Of a stretch of 64,000 nt of DNA, positions 41,254 through 49,420 are shown piece by piece. The notes beneath the pieces are model-generated. The model searched no databases, was not told the origin of the DNA, and worked only from the letters and a program-made list of their open reading frames with translations. The position numbers and the translations under genes were made by a program. Within the stretch, counting starts at the first letter, position 1. Each line of letters begins with the position of its first letter. Source of the stretch: Halobacillus salinarum (lineage in GTDB: Bacteria; Bacillota; Bacilli; Bacillales; Halobacillaceae); NCBI RefSeq assembly GCF_022919095.1, contig NZ_CP095073.1, positions 310,001-374,000 on the forward strand, given 5' to 3'.

Positions 41254-42064
41254 GGCAGGTGGGGCAGTAATAGCACCTTCTTGAGCCGGCTTTCATTTTT
41301 ACAATTTCCGTACCCTCGATCCGGCAGGGTTTACCTTCCCGGTTAAACACCCAGTGGCGGTAATCGTTTCGTTTTGCCCCGTTTGCCTTCAATTGATTAG
41401 CAAGGTCAAGATCATTCGTGACTCCTTGATGGCGGTACGACTGCCAGGGGAGCTGAATACAGGCTTCAGCGGCTTGATGTAACTGCTCATTCGTACAATC
41501 TGCGGGTCTTAAGTCCGGATGGATGCGGGCTTTGAATAATAGTTCACTGCGCAAATAATTGCCGATCCCTGCGATAAACGATTGATCCAGCAAGAGAGAC
41601 GTCCACTTCCTGAGCCGAAATCTTTTAGATAGAAAACGCTCCTTTAATTCCTCGACCGTAATCGCGTCGTTCAAAGGATCGGGACCAGCTTTTTTTATAA
41701 ACGGGTGGTCTTCGACTTCCTCATTTCTTAATACTTCAATCTCAGAGGCACTGTATAGAAGCGCAGACTTTTTTTCATTATGGATGGCGAGTCTAAGCTG
41801 CCGGTTGGTAGAGGGATAATTGTACGCGTTTCTCACATACCATTTGCCATATAATTGATTATGTGTGTAGATCGTAAAGCTGTTTTCAAATCGAATCAGC
41901 ATGGCTTTTCCTTTGGTTTCCACTTTCTCCACGGAAAGACCTTGCAGCTGTTTTTCATAGCCTTTCAATGCTTCAAAGGCAAAAAAAACCTCGAGTGCCG
42001 GCCCTTTTAGGAGCGCCTCTTCCATTTGATCGGCAGCCTTTCGGATTTCTGGTCCTTCAGGCAT
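41240..42064 (-). CDS. nei: Endonuclease VIII-like DNA glycosylase (Fpg/Nei family)
   Basis: 274 residues beginning MPEGPEIRKAADQME, the invariant N-terminus in which Pro2 is the nucleophile and Glu3 the acid. Lys in VETKGKAMLIRF and the H2TH segment (LLDQSFIAGIGNYLRSELLF) are present. It excises oxidised pyrimidines and cleaves the abasic site. The C-terminal zinc finger is unusual: the first pair reads CRIE instead of CxxC, while the second region has three Cys (RRCYYCPTC). ATG 42064 behind GAGGAGC is used; MPEG must be the mature N-terminus. Confidence 0.9.
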   Translation of the reverse strand: MPEGPEIRKAADQMEEALLKGPALEVFFAFEALKGYEKQLQGLSVEKVETKGKAMLIRFENSFTIYTHNQLYGKWYVRNAYNYPSTNRQLRLAIHNEKKSALLYSASEIEVLRNEEVEDHPFIKKAGPDPLNDAITVEELKERFLSKRFRLRKWTSLLLDQSFIAGIGNYLRSELLFKARIHPDLRPADCTNEQLHQAAEACIQLPWQSYRHQGVTNDLDLANQLKANGAKRNDYRHWVFNREGKPCRIEGTEIVKMKAGSRRCYYCPTCQKKP

Positions 42065-42133
42065 AAACGAGCTCCTCTCATACTCAGCTTGTTTCATTTT
42101 ACAGCAAGATCAATCGGTTGACCGTCTTTGTCA

Positions 42134-42170
42134 TAAAATAAGACGTAAGGAACCCTTACAATTCCTTACG
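42134..42170 (-). terminator. Terminator of the SDR at 42195
   Basis: CGTAAGGAA ... TTCCTTACG, 9-base stem followed on the minus strand by TCTTATTTT. Confidence 0.6.
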
Positions 42171-42194
42171 CCCTGTTATTTCAGCAGATCCATA

Positions 42195-43064
42195 TTAACT
42201 GGACATGAACTGTCCGCCGTTAATATGGATGAACTGCCCGGTCATATAGGTGGAGTCATCAGAAGCAAGCAGCACATAGCTTCCGACGTGCTCGACGGGC
42301 TGTCCTGGTCTTCCCATCGGTGTGTTCGTCCCGAATTGTTCGACTTTATCCTCTGGGAAGGTGGACGGAATTAATGGCGTCCAAATCGGTCCAGGTGCGA
42401 TCCCATTGACACGAATCCCTTTATCGACGAGCTGTTTTGCCATCGAACGAGTAAAGGCGACGACCGCTCCTTTTGTTGCGGTATAATCGACCAATTCCGG
42501 ATTCCCATAATAAGGGTTAATCGAAGCCGTGTTAATAATAGCACTGCCTGCTTCTAGATGAGGGAGCGCGGCTTTGGTCATATGAAACATGGAAAAGATA
42601 TTGGTGCGGAACGTGCTTTCCAGTTGTTCTGTTGAAATAGTAAGAAGATCATCCGTCGGGTGCTGTTCTGCTGCGTTATTAACGAGAATATCCAGTTTTC
42701 CAAGCTTATCAACCGTTTGTTTAACGGCATCCTGGCAAACTTGTTCATCTCCGACATCACCAGGGATCAGGATGGCGCGACGGCCCTCTGCTTCGACTTT
42801 CTCTTTCGTAAGTTCCGCATCTTCATGCTCTTCCAGGTAGGAGATGGCCACGTCCGCTCCTTCTTTGGCATACCCAATAGCAACCGATCTGCCAATCCCG
42901 CTGTCACCGCCCGTAATCAGCGCCACTTTGCCGGATAATTTATTTCCGCTTTTATAATCCTCATCGGCGTGCAGCGGCTGTGTCTTCATCGCTGCTTCTT
43001 TTCCAGGCTGCTTTGCCTGCTGTTCGCCTGTCTGGCCTTGCGTTTGACGGTTCATACGATCCAT
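42195..43064 (-). CDS. SDR oxidoreductase, YhxD/YdaD-like general stress type
   Basis: 289 residues. A polar N-terminal extension of about 45 residues (QTQGQTGEQQAKQPGKEAA...) precedes a Rossmann domain with TGGDSGIGRSVA, NNAAEQHP, INTASIN and the YTATKGA Tyr/Lys pair, ending FIHINGGQFMSS. This N-terminal tail and the GGDSGIGR motif mark the YhxD/YdaD group of Bacillus general-stress (often sigma-B-dependent) dehydrogenases. Substrate unknown. AAGGAGGCAGG precedes the ATG. Confidence 0.87.
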   Translation of the reverse strand: MDRMNRQTQGQTGEQQAKQPGKEAAMKTQPLHADEDYKSGNKLSGKVALITGGDSGIGRSVAIGYAKEGADVAISYLEEHEDAELTKEKVEAEGRRAILIPGDVGDEQVCQDAVKQTVDKLGKLDILVNNAAEQHPTDDLLTISTEQLESTFRTNIFSMFHMTKAALPHLEAGSAIINTASINPYYGNPELVDYTATKGAVVAFTRSMAKQLVDKGIRVNGIAPGPIWTPLIPSTFPEDKVEQFGTNTPMGRPGQPVEHVGSYVLLASDDSTYMTGQFIHINGGQFMSS

Positions 43065-43170
43065 AGTACCTGCCTCCTTAGCATTTGGGACTTTTTACAA
43101 GCTTTTATGATTGATTCCACGTCATAAAAAAATCAAACCTTTTCTACGGTATTTATTTTTGTAAAATAAT

Positions 43171-43198
43171 AAACTCGAGTTCTGTTTAGAACTCGAGT
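43171..43198 (-). terminator. Terminator of the acetyltransferase gene
   Basis: ACTCGAGTTC-TAAACA-GAACTCGAGT on the minus strand followed by TTATTATTTT. Confidence 0.8.
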
Positions 43199-43203
43199 AA
43201 AGT

Positions 43204-44085
43204 TTAAAATTCAGCTGTAATCGGCAGCATAAATGATTCATTTTCCAATGGAAACGTCCCTCGAACCATTAAAGTCGTGCCGCGATTGTAAGTTACCGGT
43301 GTAAAAGATCCTCGTAATCGATCCGGGTTAAAAAAGACATGAACTTCTTTGAACGGCTGGGAAATCAAGGAGCAGATTTCCTGTAGATCCGGCATGTACG
43401 AACCGATACAATCATACAGTTCCAGCCTTCCGTGAACGACTTCAAACAGTAACAAAAGGTCCAGCGACTTTGCGTAATACAAATGGGAAGAGAGTTCTGT
43501 CTGGTACATATTTAAATAAAAGGAGGTTTTATAAGTAAGCGCTGTCATTTCGTGGGACGCAGGTTCATTTTCTTTTAAAAGGCGCCGGATCAGCTGCAAA
43601 TCGTTGTCTTCAAATAGATCCAATAAGCGAAGTTCATCACTGTCTGTCGGCGGGTGGCTGTAAGAAGCTGTGAAATAATATTCCGGAACTTCCCTGAATC
43701 CAAAAGAGGTATACCGGTCAGGCTCATCGGTATAAAGGAAGCTGCGTTCATACTTTTCATCAATCGTTTCCAGCATCAGTTTAAACAACGTTTTCATTAA
43801 CCCTTCTCCGCGATAATCCGGATGGGTCATGACGGATTGGATCCCGGCGGATTGATAGATTTTTCCCTTCATAATTAGAGGCATATCAAAAAAAGCTGTA
43901 TTGGAGATGGCCTGATTATCGATAAAATAGGTGAACGGACGATACGTATGGTCCCAAAACCCGTTGTGATAGAGTTTTTTAAAGGCTTCCTGTGGGATAT
44001 TAAACACTTCTTGAAACAATGGATATAACCGTTCCCGCTGGTGGTCGATGTTTGCGTACGCCTGGTCAAAGGTAAGTAATTTCAT
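43204..44085 (-). CDS. GNAT-family acetyltransferase (Eis-like layout)
   Basis: 293 residues. The N-terminal GNAT fold has the acetyl-CoA loop HPDYRGEGLMKTLF and FLYTDEPDRYTSFGFREVPEYY. A second, diverged domain of about 140 residues follows, as in Eis-like double-GNAT proteins. Substrate unknown. ATG 44085 (GGGAGGAGATCGG upstream) is preferred to 44130. Two paralogous acetyltransferase families occur in this accessory block, here and at 46179. Confidence 0.82.
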   Translation of the reverse strand: MKLLTFDQAYANIDHQRERLYPLFQEVFNIPQEAFKKLYHNGFWDHTYRPFTYFIDNQAISNTAFFDMPLIMKGKIYQSAGIQSVMTHPDYRGEGLMKTLFKLMLETIDEKYERSFLYTDEPDRYTSFGFREVPEYYFTASYSHPPTDSDELRLLDLFEDNDLQLIRRLLKENEPASHEMTALTYKTSFYLNMYQTELSSHLYYAKSLDLLLLFEVVHGRLELYDCIGSYMPDLQEICSLISQPFKEVHVFFNPDRLRGSFTPVTYNRGTTLMVRGTFPLENESFMLPITAEF

Positions 44086-44289
44086 CCGATCTCCTCCCTG
44101 ATTTCTATGGGTAATATACAAACTATTCAAAATATTCCTTATGTTATACTATAGCGGTTTTTAACTAGAAAAGGTATAGGAAGTTTTGTTGAACCATCGC
44201 AATTATTGTTCCAAAATGGGAGATAGGACCTACTATTATTCCAGTGATTATTCTTGATGGAAACATTTACATAAAGAAAGGAGAATTTT

Positions 44290-44526
44290 ATGACTGTTCA
44301 ACGAACAAAGGAGTCTTCATTTCGGGGAAGTAACCGCGAATTGTTCTATGTTGGATACCTTATTATCCTTTCGCTGCTGTCTGTGCAGCTGCCTTTTGAT
44401 GTAAAGTACGCCTTGATTCCATGGCTGATCGTTTTAGCTGTTGATTTCTATTTATCCAATACCAGCTATAAGCGGATGAAAGTAACCGCGATCATCGTTT
44501 TGATTCTACTCGTGATTTTCACATAA
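44290..44526 (+). CDS. Small integral membrane protein
   Basis: 78 residues with about three hydrophobic segments (residues 18-33, 38-53, 60-78), ending in the membrane (VIVLILLVIFT region). GAAAGGAG lies 7 bases before the ATG. Family not recognised. Confidence 0.6.
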   Translation: MTVQRTKESSFRGSNRELFYVGYLIILSLLSVQLPFDVKYALIPWLIVLAVDFYLSNTSYKRMKVTAIIVLILLVIFT

Positions 44527-44560
44527 AAAAAGCCGGGACTTATAAAAAAGTCCCAGCTAA
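44527..44560 (-). terminator. Hairpin terminator near splB 3' end
   Basis: On the minus strand AGCTGGGACTT-TTTTAT-AAGTCCCGGCT is followed by seven T. It lies 133 bases past the splB stop and just after the converging small gene. Confidence 0.7.
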
Positions 44561-44595
44561 AGTCTGTTCTCTAACGTTCGTAAATGCACGGCGCT

Positions 44596-44652
44596 TTTCG
44601 AACGATGGTGAAATCTTATCCTGAATCTTTCCCCTTCATTCGGATGTTAAAA
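44596..44652. repeat. Dispersed repeat family B, copy 1
   Basis: Imperfect inverted repeat CGAACGATGGTGAAATCTTA ... CCTTCATTCGGAT. It matches copies at 46762 and 62352. GTCCCAGC lies within 50 bases, as in the other copies. Confidence 0.75.
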
Positions 44653-44692
44653 GGACTAAACCAGTCTTTACCCGGCCCTTTTAGGATACTTA

Positions 44693-45721
44693 TTAAGTGA
44701 AATATTCGAGTGAAGCTTCTGGAAAATACTTTTTAATGTATCCACCCAGCGTATCCTGGATATCCTTTTGTTCTTCTTTTGGATAGACATACTTCCCGAT
44801 TCCGTAACGCCCCCATTTATACATCCGCTTTTCTTCATCCATTTCAAGCTTGGTCATCGGATAGTTTTTTTGAATCACACGCTTTGCTGGTTTCGTAAAC
44901 CGGTGCTGAATGAGTTCAAAGGAAAGATCCTTCACGGCGTAGTCCGGCAATTGGTCATGAAGCTTCTCAAACAATTCCTGGTAGCCTTCCTTCCACTCTT
45001 CGTATAAATAAATCGGTGCGATAATAAAGCCTAGTGGATAGCCGGCCTCCGCTACCTTGACCGCGGCCGCAATTCGTTCATCCAACCGGGACGTCCCGGG
45101 TTCAAGAAACTTGATGACGTAGTCCGCGTTCATACTGAAGCGGAAACGTGTCCGCCCGTTATGCCTGGCATCCAGGAGATGATCGACGTGGGCAAATTTT
45201 GTGACGAAACGAAGGCGTCCATATTCAGATTTTCCAAAGTATTCAATCGCCCGTTTCAAGGTGTGGGTAAGATGGTCGACTCCGACAATATCCGACGTAC
45301 AAGAAGCTTCGAAGCGTGTTTCCTCAGGAGCCCGCTCCTTCATGTATTGTTCAGCGGCGTCAAAGATTTCCTCTGTATTCACATACGTGCGGATATAAGG
45401 CTTGCTTCCCATCGTCGTTTGTAAGTAACAGTAATGGCAGTGCCCCATGCATCCGGTAGCAAAAGGAATAGCATACTCAGCAGAAGGCTTGGAACTGTCG
45501 AATTTTAATGTTTTGCGAATCCCGACGACAAGCGTGGATTTAGCTACACGGTATTTTTGAAAATCATTTTCCCCCGGGAGGTTGCGGACCTGGTTATGGG
45601 AGGTCGTTTCACGAATTTCAATTCCCATATGTTCAAATTTCTCCTTCAGTTCTTTCCCTAAGGGATAATCAAGCGCACGCGGTTCCATGTATACAAGTTG
45701 AGGTACGAATGGTTTTACCAC
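44693..45721 (-). CDS. splB: Spore photoproduct lyase
   Basis: 342-residue radical SAM enzyme that directly reverses the spore photoproduct 5-thyminyl-5,6-dihydrothymine in germinating spores. The 4Fe-4S cluster is bound by C91, C95 and C98 (TGCMGHCHYCYLQ). C141 (FEASCTSD), the conserved H-atom donor, is at the same number as in B. subtilis. Its ATG overlaps the end of splA by 7 bases. It is expected to be made in the forespore, but a sigma-G promoter was not firmly identified. Confidence 0.96.
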   Translation of the reverse strand: MVKPFVPQLVYMEPRALDYPLGKELKEKFEHMGIEIRETTSHNQVRNLPGENDFQKYRVAKSTLVVGIRKTLKFDSSKPSAEYAIPFATGCMGHCHYCYLQTTMGSKPYIRTYVNTEEIFDAAEQYMKERAPEETRFEASCTSDIVGVDHLTHTLKRAIEYFGKSEYGRLRFVTKFAHVDHLLDARHNGRTRFRFSMNADYVIKFLEPGTSRLDERIAAAVKVAEAGYPLGFIIAPIYLYEEWKEGYQELFEKLHDQLPDYAVKDLSFELIQHRFTKPAKRVIQKNYPMTKLEMDEEKRMYKWGRYGIGKYVYPKEEQKDIQDTLGGYIKKYFPEASLEYFT

Positions 45722-45975
45722 TGTGGTCCCTCCAAATCAATGGTTCCAAACGCTTCTTCGTAAGCTCGTTCCGCTTCTCCGAGAGAAGCATACACGGCGA
45801 TGTCAGAGTCTAGAGGAAAATAAGTGTCATACAAAAATAAGGCCAGCTCTCCAGGCTCTTCCGGATCTTTTACGACAGCAGCTTCCTGAACATTGGCTAC
45901 ATTAAAGGTGTGAGGGTTGCGGTAAATGACATATACGACGTCCCCTGCTCGATATTGCGGCTGATTCAAATCCAT
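45715..45975 (-). CDS. splA: Transcriptional regulator SplA
   Basis: 86 residues (MDLNQPQYRAGDVVYVIYRNPHTFNVANVQEAAVV...), matching the small TRAP-like SplA, a negative regulator of splB in B. subtilis. It overlaps splB by 7 bases, the classic splAB arrangement. ATG 45975 has AGAGGTGACTGG upstream; the longer frame from 46017 lacks a ribosome site. Confidence 0.9.
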   Translation of the reverse strand: MDLNQPQYRAGDVVYVIYRNPHTFNVANVQEAAVVKDPEEPGELALFLYDTYFPLDSDIAVYASLGEAERAYEEAFGTIDLEGPQW

Positions 45976-46178
45976 TCCAGTCACCTCTTTCCTTTCATTG
46001 TGCTCATTTTTCCACAACGGAAGTAAATTATTACAAAAACGGTGAATGAAACCTTCAGGTAATAATCGGATGTTAGGAGAAATAATGTAAGTAATAACAA
46101 CGATGTATGCCGAGGCTGCGTGTGTTTAAATGATCAACCGGACGACCTGGGCTGATTAATGGGAAAGGAGCGATGAGG

Positions 46179-46619
46179 ATGCCGATTTTATATGCGACGG
46201 AAGCTGATCTCAAGCAGATCTACCCTCATACGGGAACGGCGATTTCAGAAGGATCTCTTGGCTATTATGAGGGAAACAGTGTCATGGGCAGCAATATGAT
46301 GCAGGCGGTCATTCGGAACGGAGGAAAAGTACTCGTAGTTAAAGAAAATGAACAAGTGTGCGGCTGGCTGCTCTATGGAATCCAGTTTGATGAATTTACG
46401 GGTGTTCCTTTTGGCTACTTATATGACCTCCACGTGTTCAAACGGTTTCGAAAAAGGGGCTATGGGAAAGCCCTGATGCAGACTGCGATTGATGAAATCA
46501 AAGCCCAGGGAATCAAAAAAGCAAGTTTGCTCGTGTACAAAGAAAATACCGCGATCGAGATTTATAAATCGCTGGGATTTAAGGAAACCTGTATCGTCAT
46601 GCACAAACAGCTCGACTAA
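46179..46619 (+). CDS. GNAT-family N-acetyltransferase
   Basis: 146 residues, a single GNAT domain. LYDLHVFKRFRKRGYGKALMQTAIDEIK contains the acetyl-CoA pyrophosphate loop (RKRGYGKA); ENTAIEIYKSLGFKETCIVMHKQL is the usual end. Substrate unknown. ATG 46179 is 8 bases from AAGGAG and preferred to ATG 46173. Confidence 0.87.
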   Translation: MPILYATEADLKQIYPHTGTAISEGSLGYYEGNSVMGSNMMQAVIRNGGKVLVVKENEQVCGWLLYGIQFDEFTGVPFGYLYDLHVFKRFRKRGYGKALMQTAIDEIKAQGIKKASLLVYKENTAIEIYKSLGFKETCIVMHKQLD

Positions 46620-46627
46620 TGACACAT

Positions 46628-46643
46628 TGTTTCATGTGAAACA
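46628..46643. promoter_or_regulatory. Candidate parS site
   Basis: TGTTTCATGTGAAACA matches the ParB/Spo0J consensus TGTTTCACGTGAAACA at 15 of 16 positions (CATG instead of CACG at the centre). It is intergenic, about 5 kb from soj-spo0J and 13 kb from oriC, a usual distance for parS. Confidence 0.7.
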
Positions 46644-46761
46644 TCAGTAAAACAGGACTGCGAGATAATGAAAAACCTCTTCTCTACAGACGAACAAAGA
46701 AGGGGGGAATTCTTAAGCCATGCTCTCCCCGCCTTACAAGAAGTTTAAGTTCAACTAACCT

Positions 46762-46819
46762 AAAAATCCGAACGATGGTGAAGTCTTATCGTAATAAGTT
46801 CACCTTCATTCGGATTTTA
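46762..46819. repeat. Dispersed repeat family B, copy 2
   Basis: AAATCCGAACGATGGTGAA ... TTCACCTTCATTCGGATTTT, the most symmetrical copy of this hairpin family. GTCCCAGC follows within 25 bases. Related copies are at 44596 and 62352. Confidence 0.8.
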
Positions 46820-46854
46820 TATTGGCTAATACTTTTTTGTCCCAGCCCCAATTT

Positions 46855-46995
46855 TTATTGGTGCTTATATGCAATGAGAATAATGTCTTCCGATGTTTCA
46901 CTCTTCATGTGTTCTTCCAGCTGCTGAATCTCCTTAATCTGCTCCTCAGAAAGAGTCGCAGCATTGTATCCATCGAATGGCTGTGGTTGATTCAT
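46855..46995 (-). CDS. Small hypothetical protein divergent from padR
   Basis: 46 residues, MNQPQPFDGYNAATLSEEQI then KEIQQLEEHMKSETSEDIIL and IAYKHQ, read directly from the minus strand. Soluble and acidic with a probable helix in the middle. GGGGAGGGAAAAG precedes the ATG. Family not recognised. It is divergent from padR-MFS across 161 bases and may share the regulator. Confidence 0.6.
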   Translation of the reverse strand: MNQPQPFDGYNAATLSEEQIKEIQQLEEHMKSETSEDIILIAYKHQ

Positions 46996-47094
46996 GTCTT
47001 TTCCCTCCCCTATCTTTTCTCTTAGCATCTGTCATCCCGCCAAAATTAACCTGGTGTAAATTTTTTCTGAATGTGTCCCCTGCTCTTGTTAAAT

Positions 47095-47129
47095 ATATCT
47101 TTTCGATATATTATATAGCTGGAAGATAT
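47095..47129. promoter_or_regulatory. Candidate PadR operator
   Basis: ATATCTT ... AAGATAT inverted repeat with an inner AT-rich near-palindrome (GATATATTATATAG), just upstream of padR and overlapping where its promoter should be. Confidence 0.4.
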
Positions 47130-47156
47130 AATAACCCACAGAACAGGAGGCTATTG

Positions 47157-47702
47157 ATGTACGAACTATTCATTCTAGGAGAATTAATGGATAAGCCTAT
47201 GCATGGCTACCTGCTTCAATACATTCTTGGGAAAGTGATCGGGCCGAACCGGAAAATGAGTTGGGGCGTCCTGTATCCGCTGATTGAAAGCTTGAAAAAA
47301 GACGGCTGTATTACTCAGGAATTCCCTCCTCATACAGGACCCGGCCGGCCGAAGAAAATCCTTAGGATTACGGAAACCGGAGAACAGCGTTTTTACATGC
47401 TCATGACTCAGCCGATGGACTATGATCAGAACACAGAAGATTTATTTGACGTGAAGCTGAGCAACTTCCATCACATCGATATCGGTGAAAAAATAACGAT
47501 TCTTGAAGAATACCGCGGCTATTTAGCTTTTTTACGCGAGCATTTAGAAGAAAACCAGACGGTGGTTGAACAGGAGGCTGAAATTGCAGAGCAGGAAAAA
47601 GAAAGCATCCTGCTCGTTCTCACCCACCGGAAAAAACGGCTGCTCGCCGATGTAAACTGGGTGGAGCAGGAAATTACGAAACTTAAGGAGGCAAATACAT
47701 GA
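47157..47702 (+). CDS. PadR-family transcriptional regulator
   Basis: 181 residues. The winged-helix domain (MYELFILGELMDKPMHGYLLQYILGK...SWGVLYPLIESLKKDGCI...GRPKKILRITETGEQRF) covers residues 1-85, and a helical dimerisation domain follows (EQEAEIAEQEKESILLVLTHRKKR). PadR proteins usually repress the adjacent efflux gene and release on a toxic ligand; the MFS gene starts inside its stop codon (ATGA overlap). GGAGG precedes the ATG. Confidence 0.9.
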   Translation: MYELFILGELMDKPMHGYLLQYILGKVIGPNRKMSWGVLYPLIESLKKDGCITQEFPPHTGPGRPKKILRITETGEQRFYMLMTQPMDYDQNTEDLFDVKLSNFHHIDIGEKITILEEYRGYLAFLREHLEENQTVVEQEAEIAEQEKESILLVLTHRKKRLLADVNWVEQEITKLKEANT

Positions 47703-49281
47703 ATCAACAACCAACCAAACAATCCAGCTCAAAAAAATGGCTGGCGCTGGCAGCCGTATGCTTCGGCCTGTTTATGGCGCTGCTTGATGTAACGATTGTC
47801 AATGTGGCATTGCCAACGATCCAACAAGAGTTCGATACCGATTTCAGCGAGCTCGAGTGGATTGTGAACGCCTATACGCTGATATTTGCCGTGGCATTAA
47901 TTACGGTAGCGAGGCTGGGAGATATTTTTGGCAGAAAATTATTTTTTATGCTGGGACTGGCCGTGTTCACGATCGGTTCTCTCCTCTGTGCACTGGCACC
48001 GGGCATTAATTTCCTTAACATATCCAGAGGGATCCAAGGACTGGGGGCATCTGCGATGATGTCGCTGTCGATGGCGATCATCTCCACGACCTTCTTTGGC
48101 AAAGAACGTGGTCTCGCCTTTGGAATCTGGGGAGGCGTAAGCGGCCTTGCTACAGCGATCGGCCCTCTCGTCGGCGGGGTGCTTGTCGAAAAAATCAATT
48201 GGGAGTCGATCTTTTACTTGAACCTCCCGATCGGCTTGCTCGCCTTAGTGATGGCCTTCTTTTTCATTAAAGAAACGAAGGATGAGCAGGTTTCGAAATC
48301 CATCGATATCTGGGGATTTCTGCTGATCACTGCAGCGATGTTCTGCCTTGTGTTCGGGCTGATTGAAGTGAATAAATCCGACCTCGGCTGGACGTCACCG
48401 GAAATCCTTGCCCTTCTGGCTGGAGCGGTAATCAGTTTTATCGCTTTTATTCTTGTGGAATTGAAAATTAACAATCCGATGGTTAATCCGAGAATTTTTA
48501 AGAATCTCAGTTTTTCAGGTGCCTGTATTGCAGCATTCAGCTTAAGCGCCGGGGTGTATGCGCTCTTCTTTTATTTAACGCTGTACCTGCAGAATTATTT
48601 AGGCTTTTCGGCCTTGGAAGCAGGTATGCGTTTTCTTGCGATCAGCGGCTTCGCCTTAGTGCTCGGGCCGGTCTCCGGTACGGTCACGTCGAAAGTAGGC
48701 GCAAAGCCTGTGATCGTGACCGCGTTAAGCATTCTCGCCCTATCTGACTTTATGATGATGCTCGTGTCGGATACCCAGGACCAGAGCAACTGGATCTATT
48801 TACTACCGGCGTTTCTTGTTGCCGGCGTGGGCAATGGTTTAATCAACCCGCCGATTTCCACTACGGCTGTAGATACGGTTCCGAACCGGATTGTCGGGAT
48901 GGCTTCCGGCGTCAATAACGTGTCCCGGCAGATTGGCATTGCCTTTGGAACCGCTTTTCTTGGCGCCCTGCTCTCCAACCAGTATGTCGATGCCATTCGG
49001 ACAAATATTGAGAAGCTGTCTTTTCAAGGAGCTCCTAAGGGACGAAAGAGCAGATCATCGAAGGGATATCAGCTGCGGGACCGATTGCCGGGAGTCAGGG
49101 GCTAAAAGGAGCGGGAGCAGAGAAATACCAAAGCATGCCCGGCTTTTCAAAAATCCAGGACATTGCTCAGACCGCTTTCGTGAACAGCTTAGACCAGGTT
49201 TTTGTGGCGGCTGGTGTCATTTTATGTTTAGGTGTAGTCTTCAGCTTCCTCTTTATTAAGAAAAGCGATTTTGTCGAATAA
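47699..49281 (+). CDS. DHA2-family MFS drug efflux transporter, frameshifted
   Basis: EmrB/QacA-type 14-helix exporter. Motifs are LDVTIVNVALPTIQQEF (helix 1), RLGDIFGRKLFF (motif A), GLGASAMMSLSMAII (TM4) and GGVSGLATAIGPLVGG (motif C, TM5). The first frame ends at 49105; the true C-terminal part, starting about TKEQIIEGISAAGP and ending FLFIKKSDFVE at 49281, is one frame over. The break is near 49036-49042 (AA/GGG runs). One added base gives 527 residues. It may be a sequence error or a disabled pump. It is coupled to padR. Confidence 0.88.
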
Positions 49282-49286
49282 GGAAA

Positions 49287-49310
49287 CAAGGCACCTCCAA
49301 AAGGTGCCTT
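49287..49310. terminator. Terminator after the MFS gene
   Basis: AAGGCACCT-CCAA-AAGGTGCCTT followed by TCAG. A near copy of the same 20 bases recurs at 49401-49421. It is immediately followed by repeat family A. Confidence 0.6.
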
Positions 49311-49420
49311 TCAGCTTGTAGAGAAACCCCGTGTTTTTCTACAAGTTTTTTGTTTACCGCCAAGCGATGGCCCTTCCCTTTCCGCGGACGAGTGCCCGAG
49401 CACCTTCCAAAAGGTGCCTT
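49311..49420 (+). repeat. Dispersed repeat family A, copy 2
   Basis: CAGCTTGTAGAGAAACCCC ... GTTTTTCTACAAG hairpin plus TTTTTTG (49313-49351), then CTTTCCGCGGACGAGTGCCCGAGC, which corresponds to CTTTCCACGGACGAACGCCCGAGC in the copy at 61974. Confidence 0.7.
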
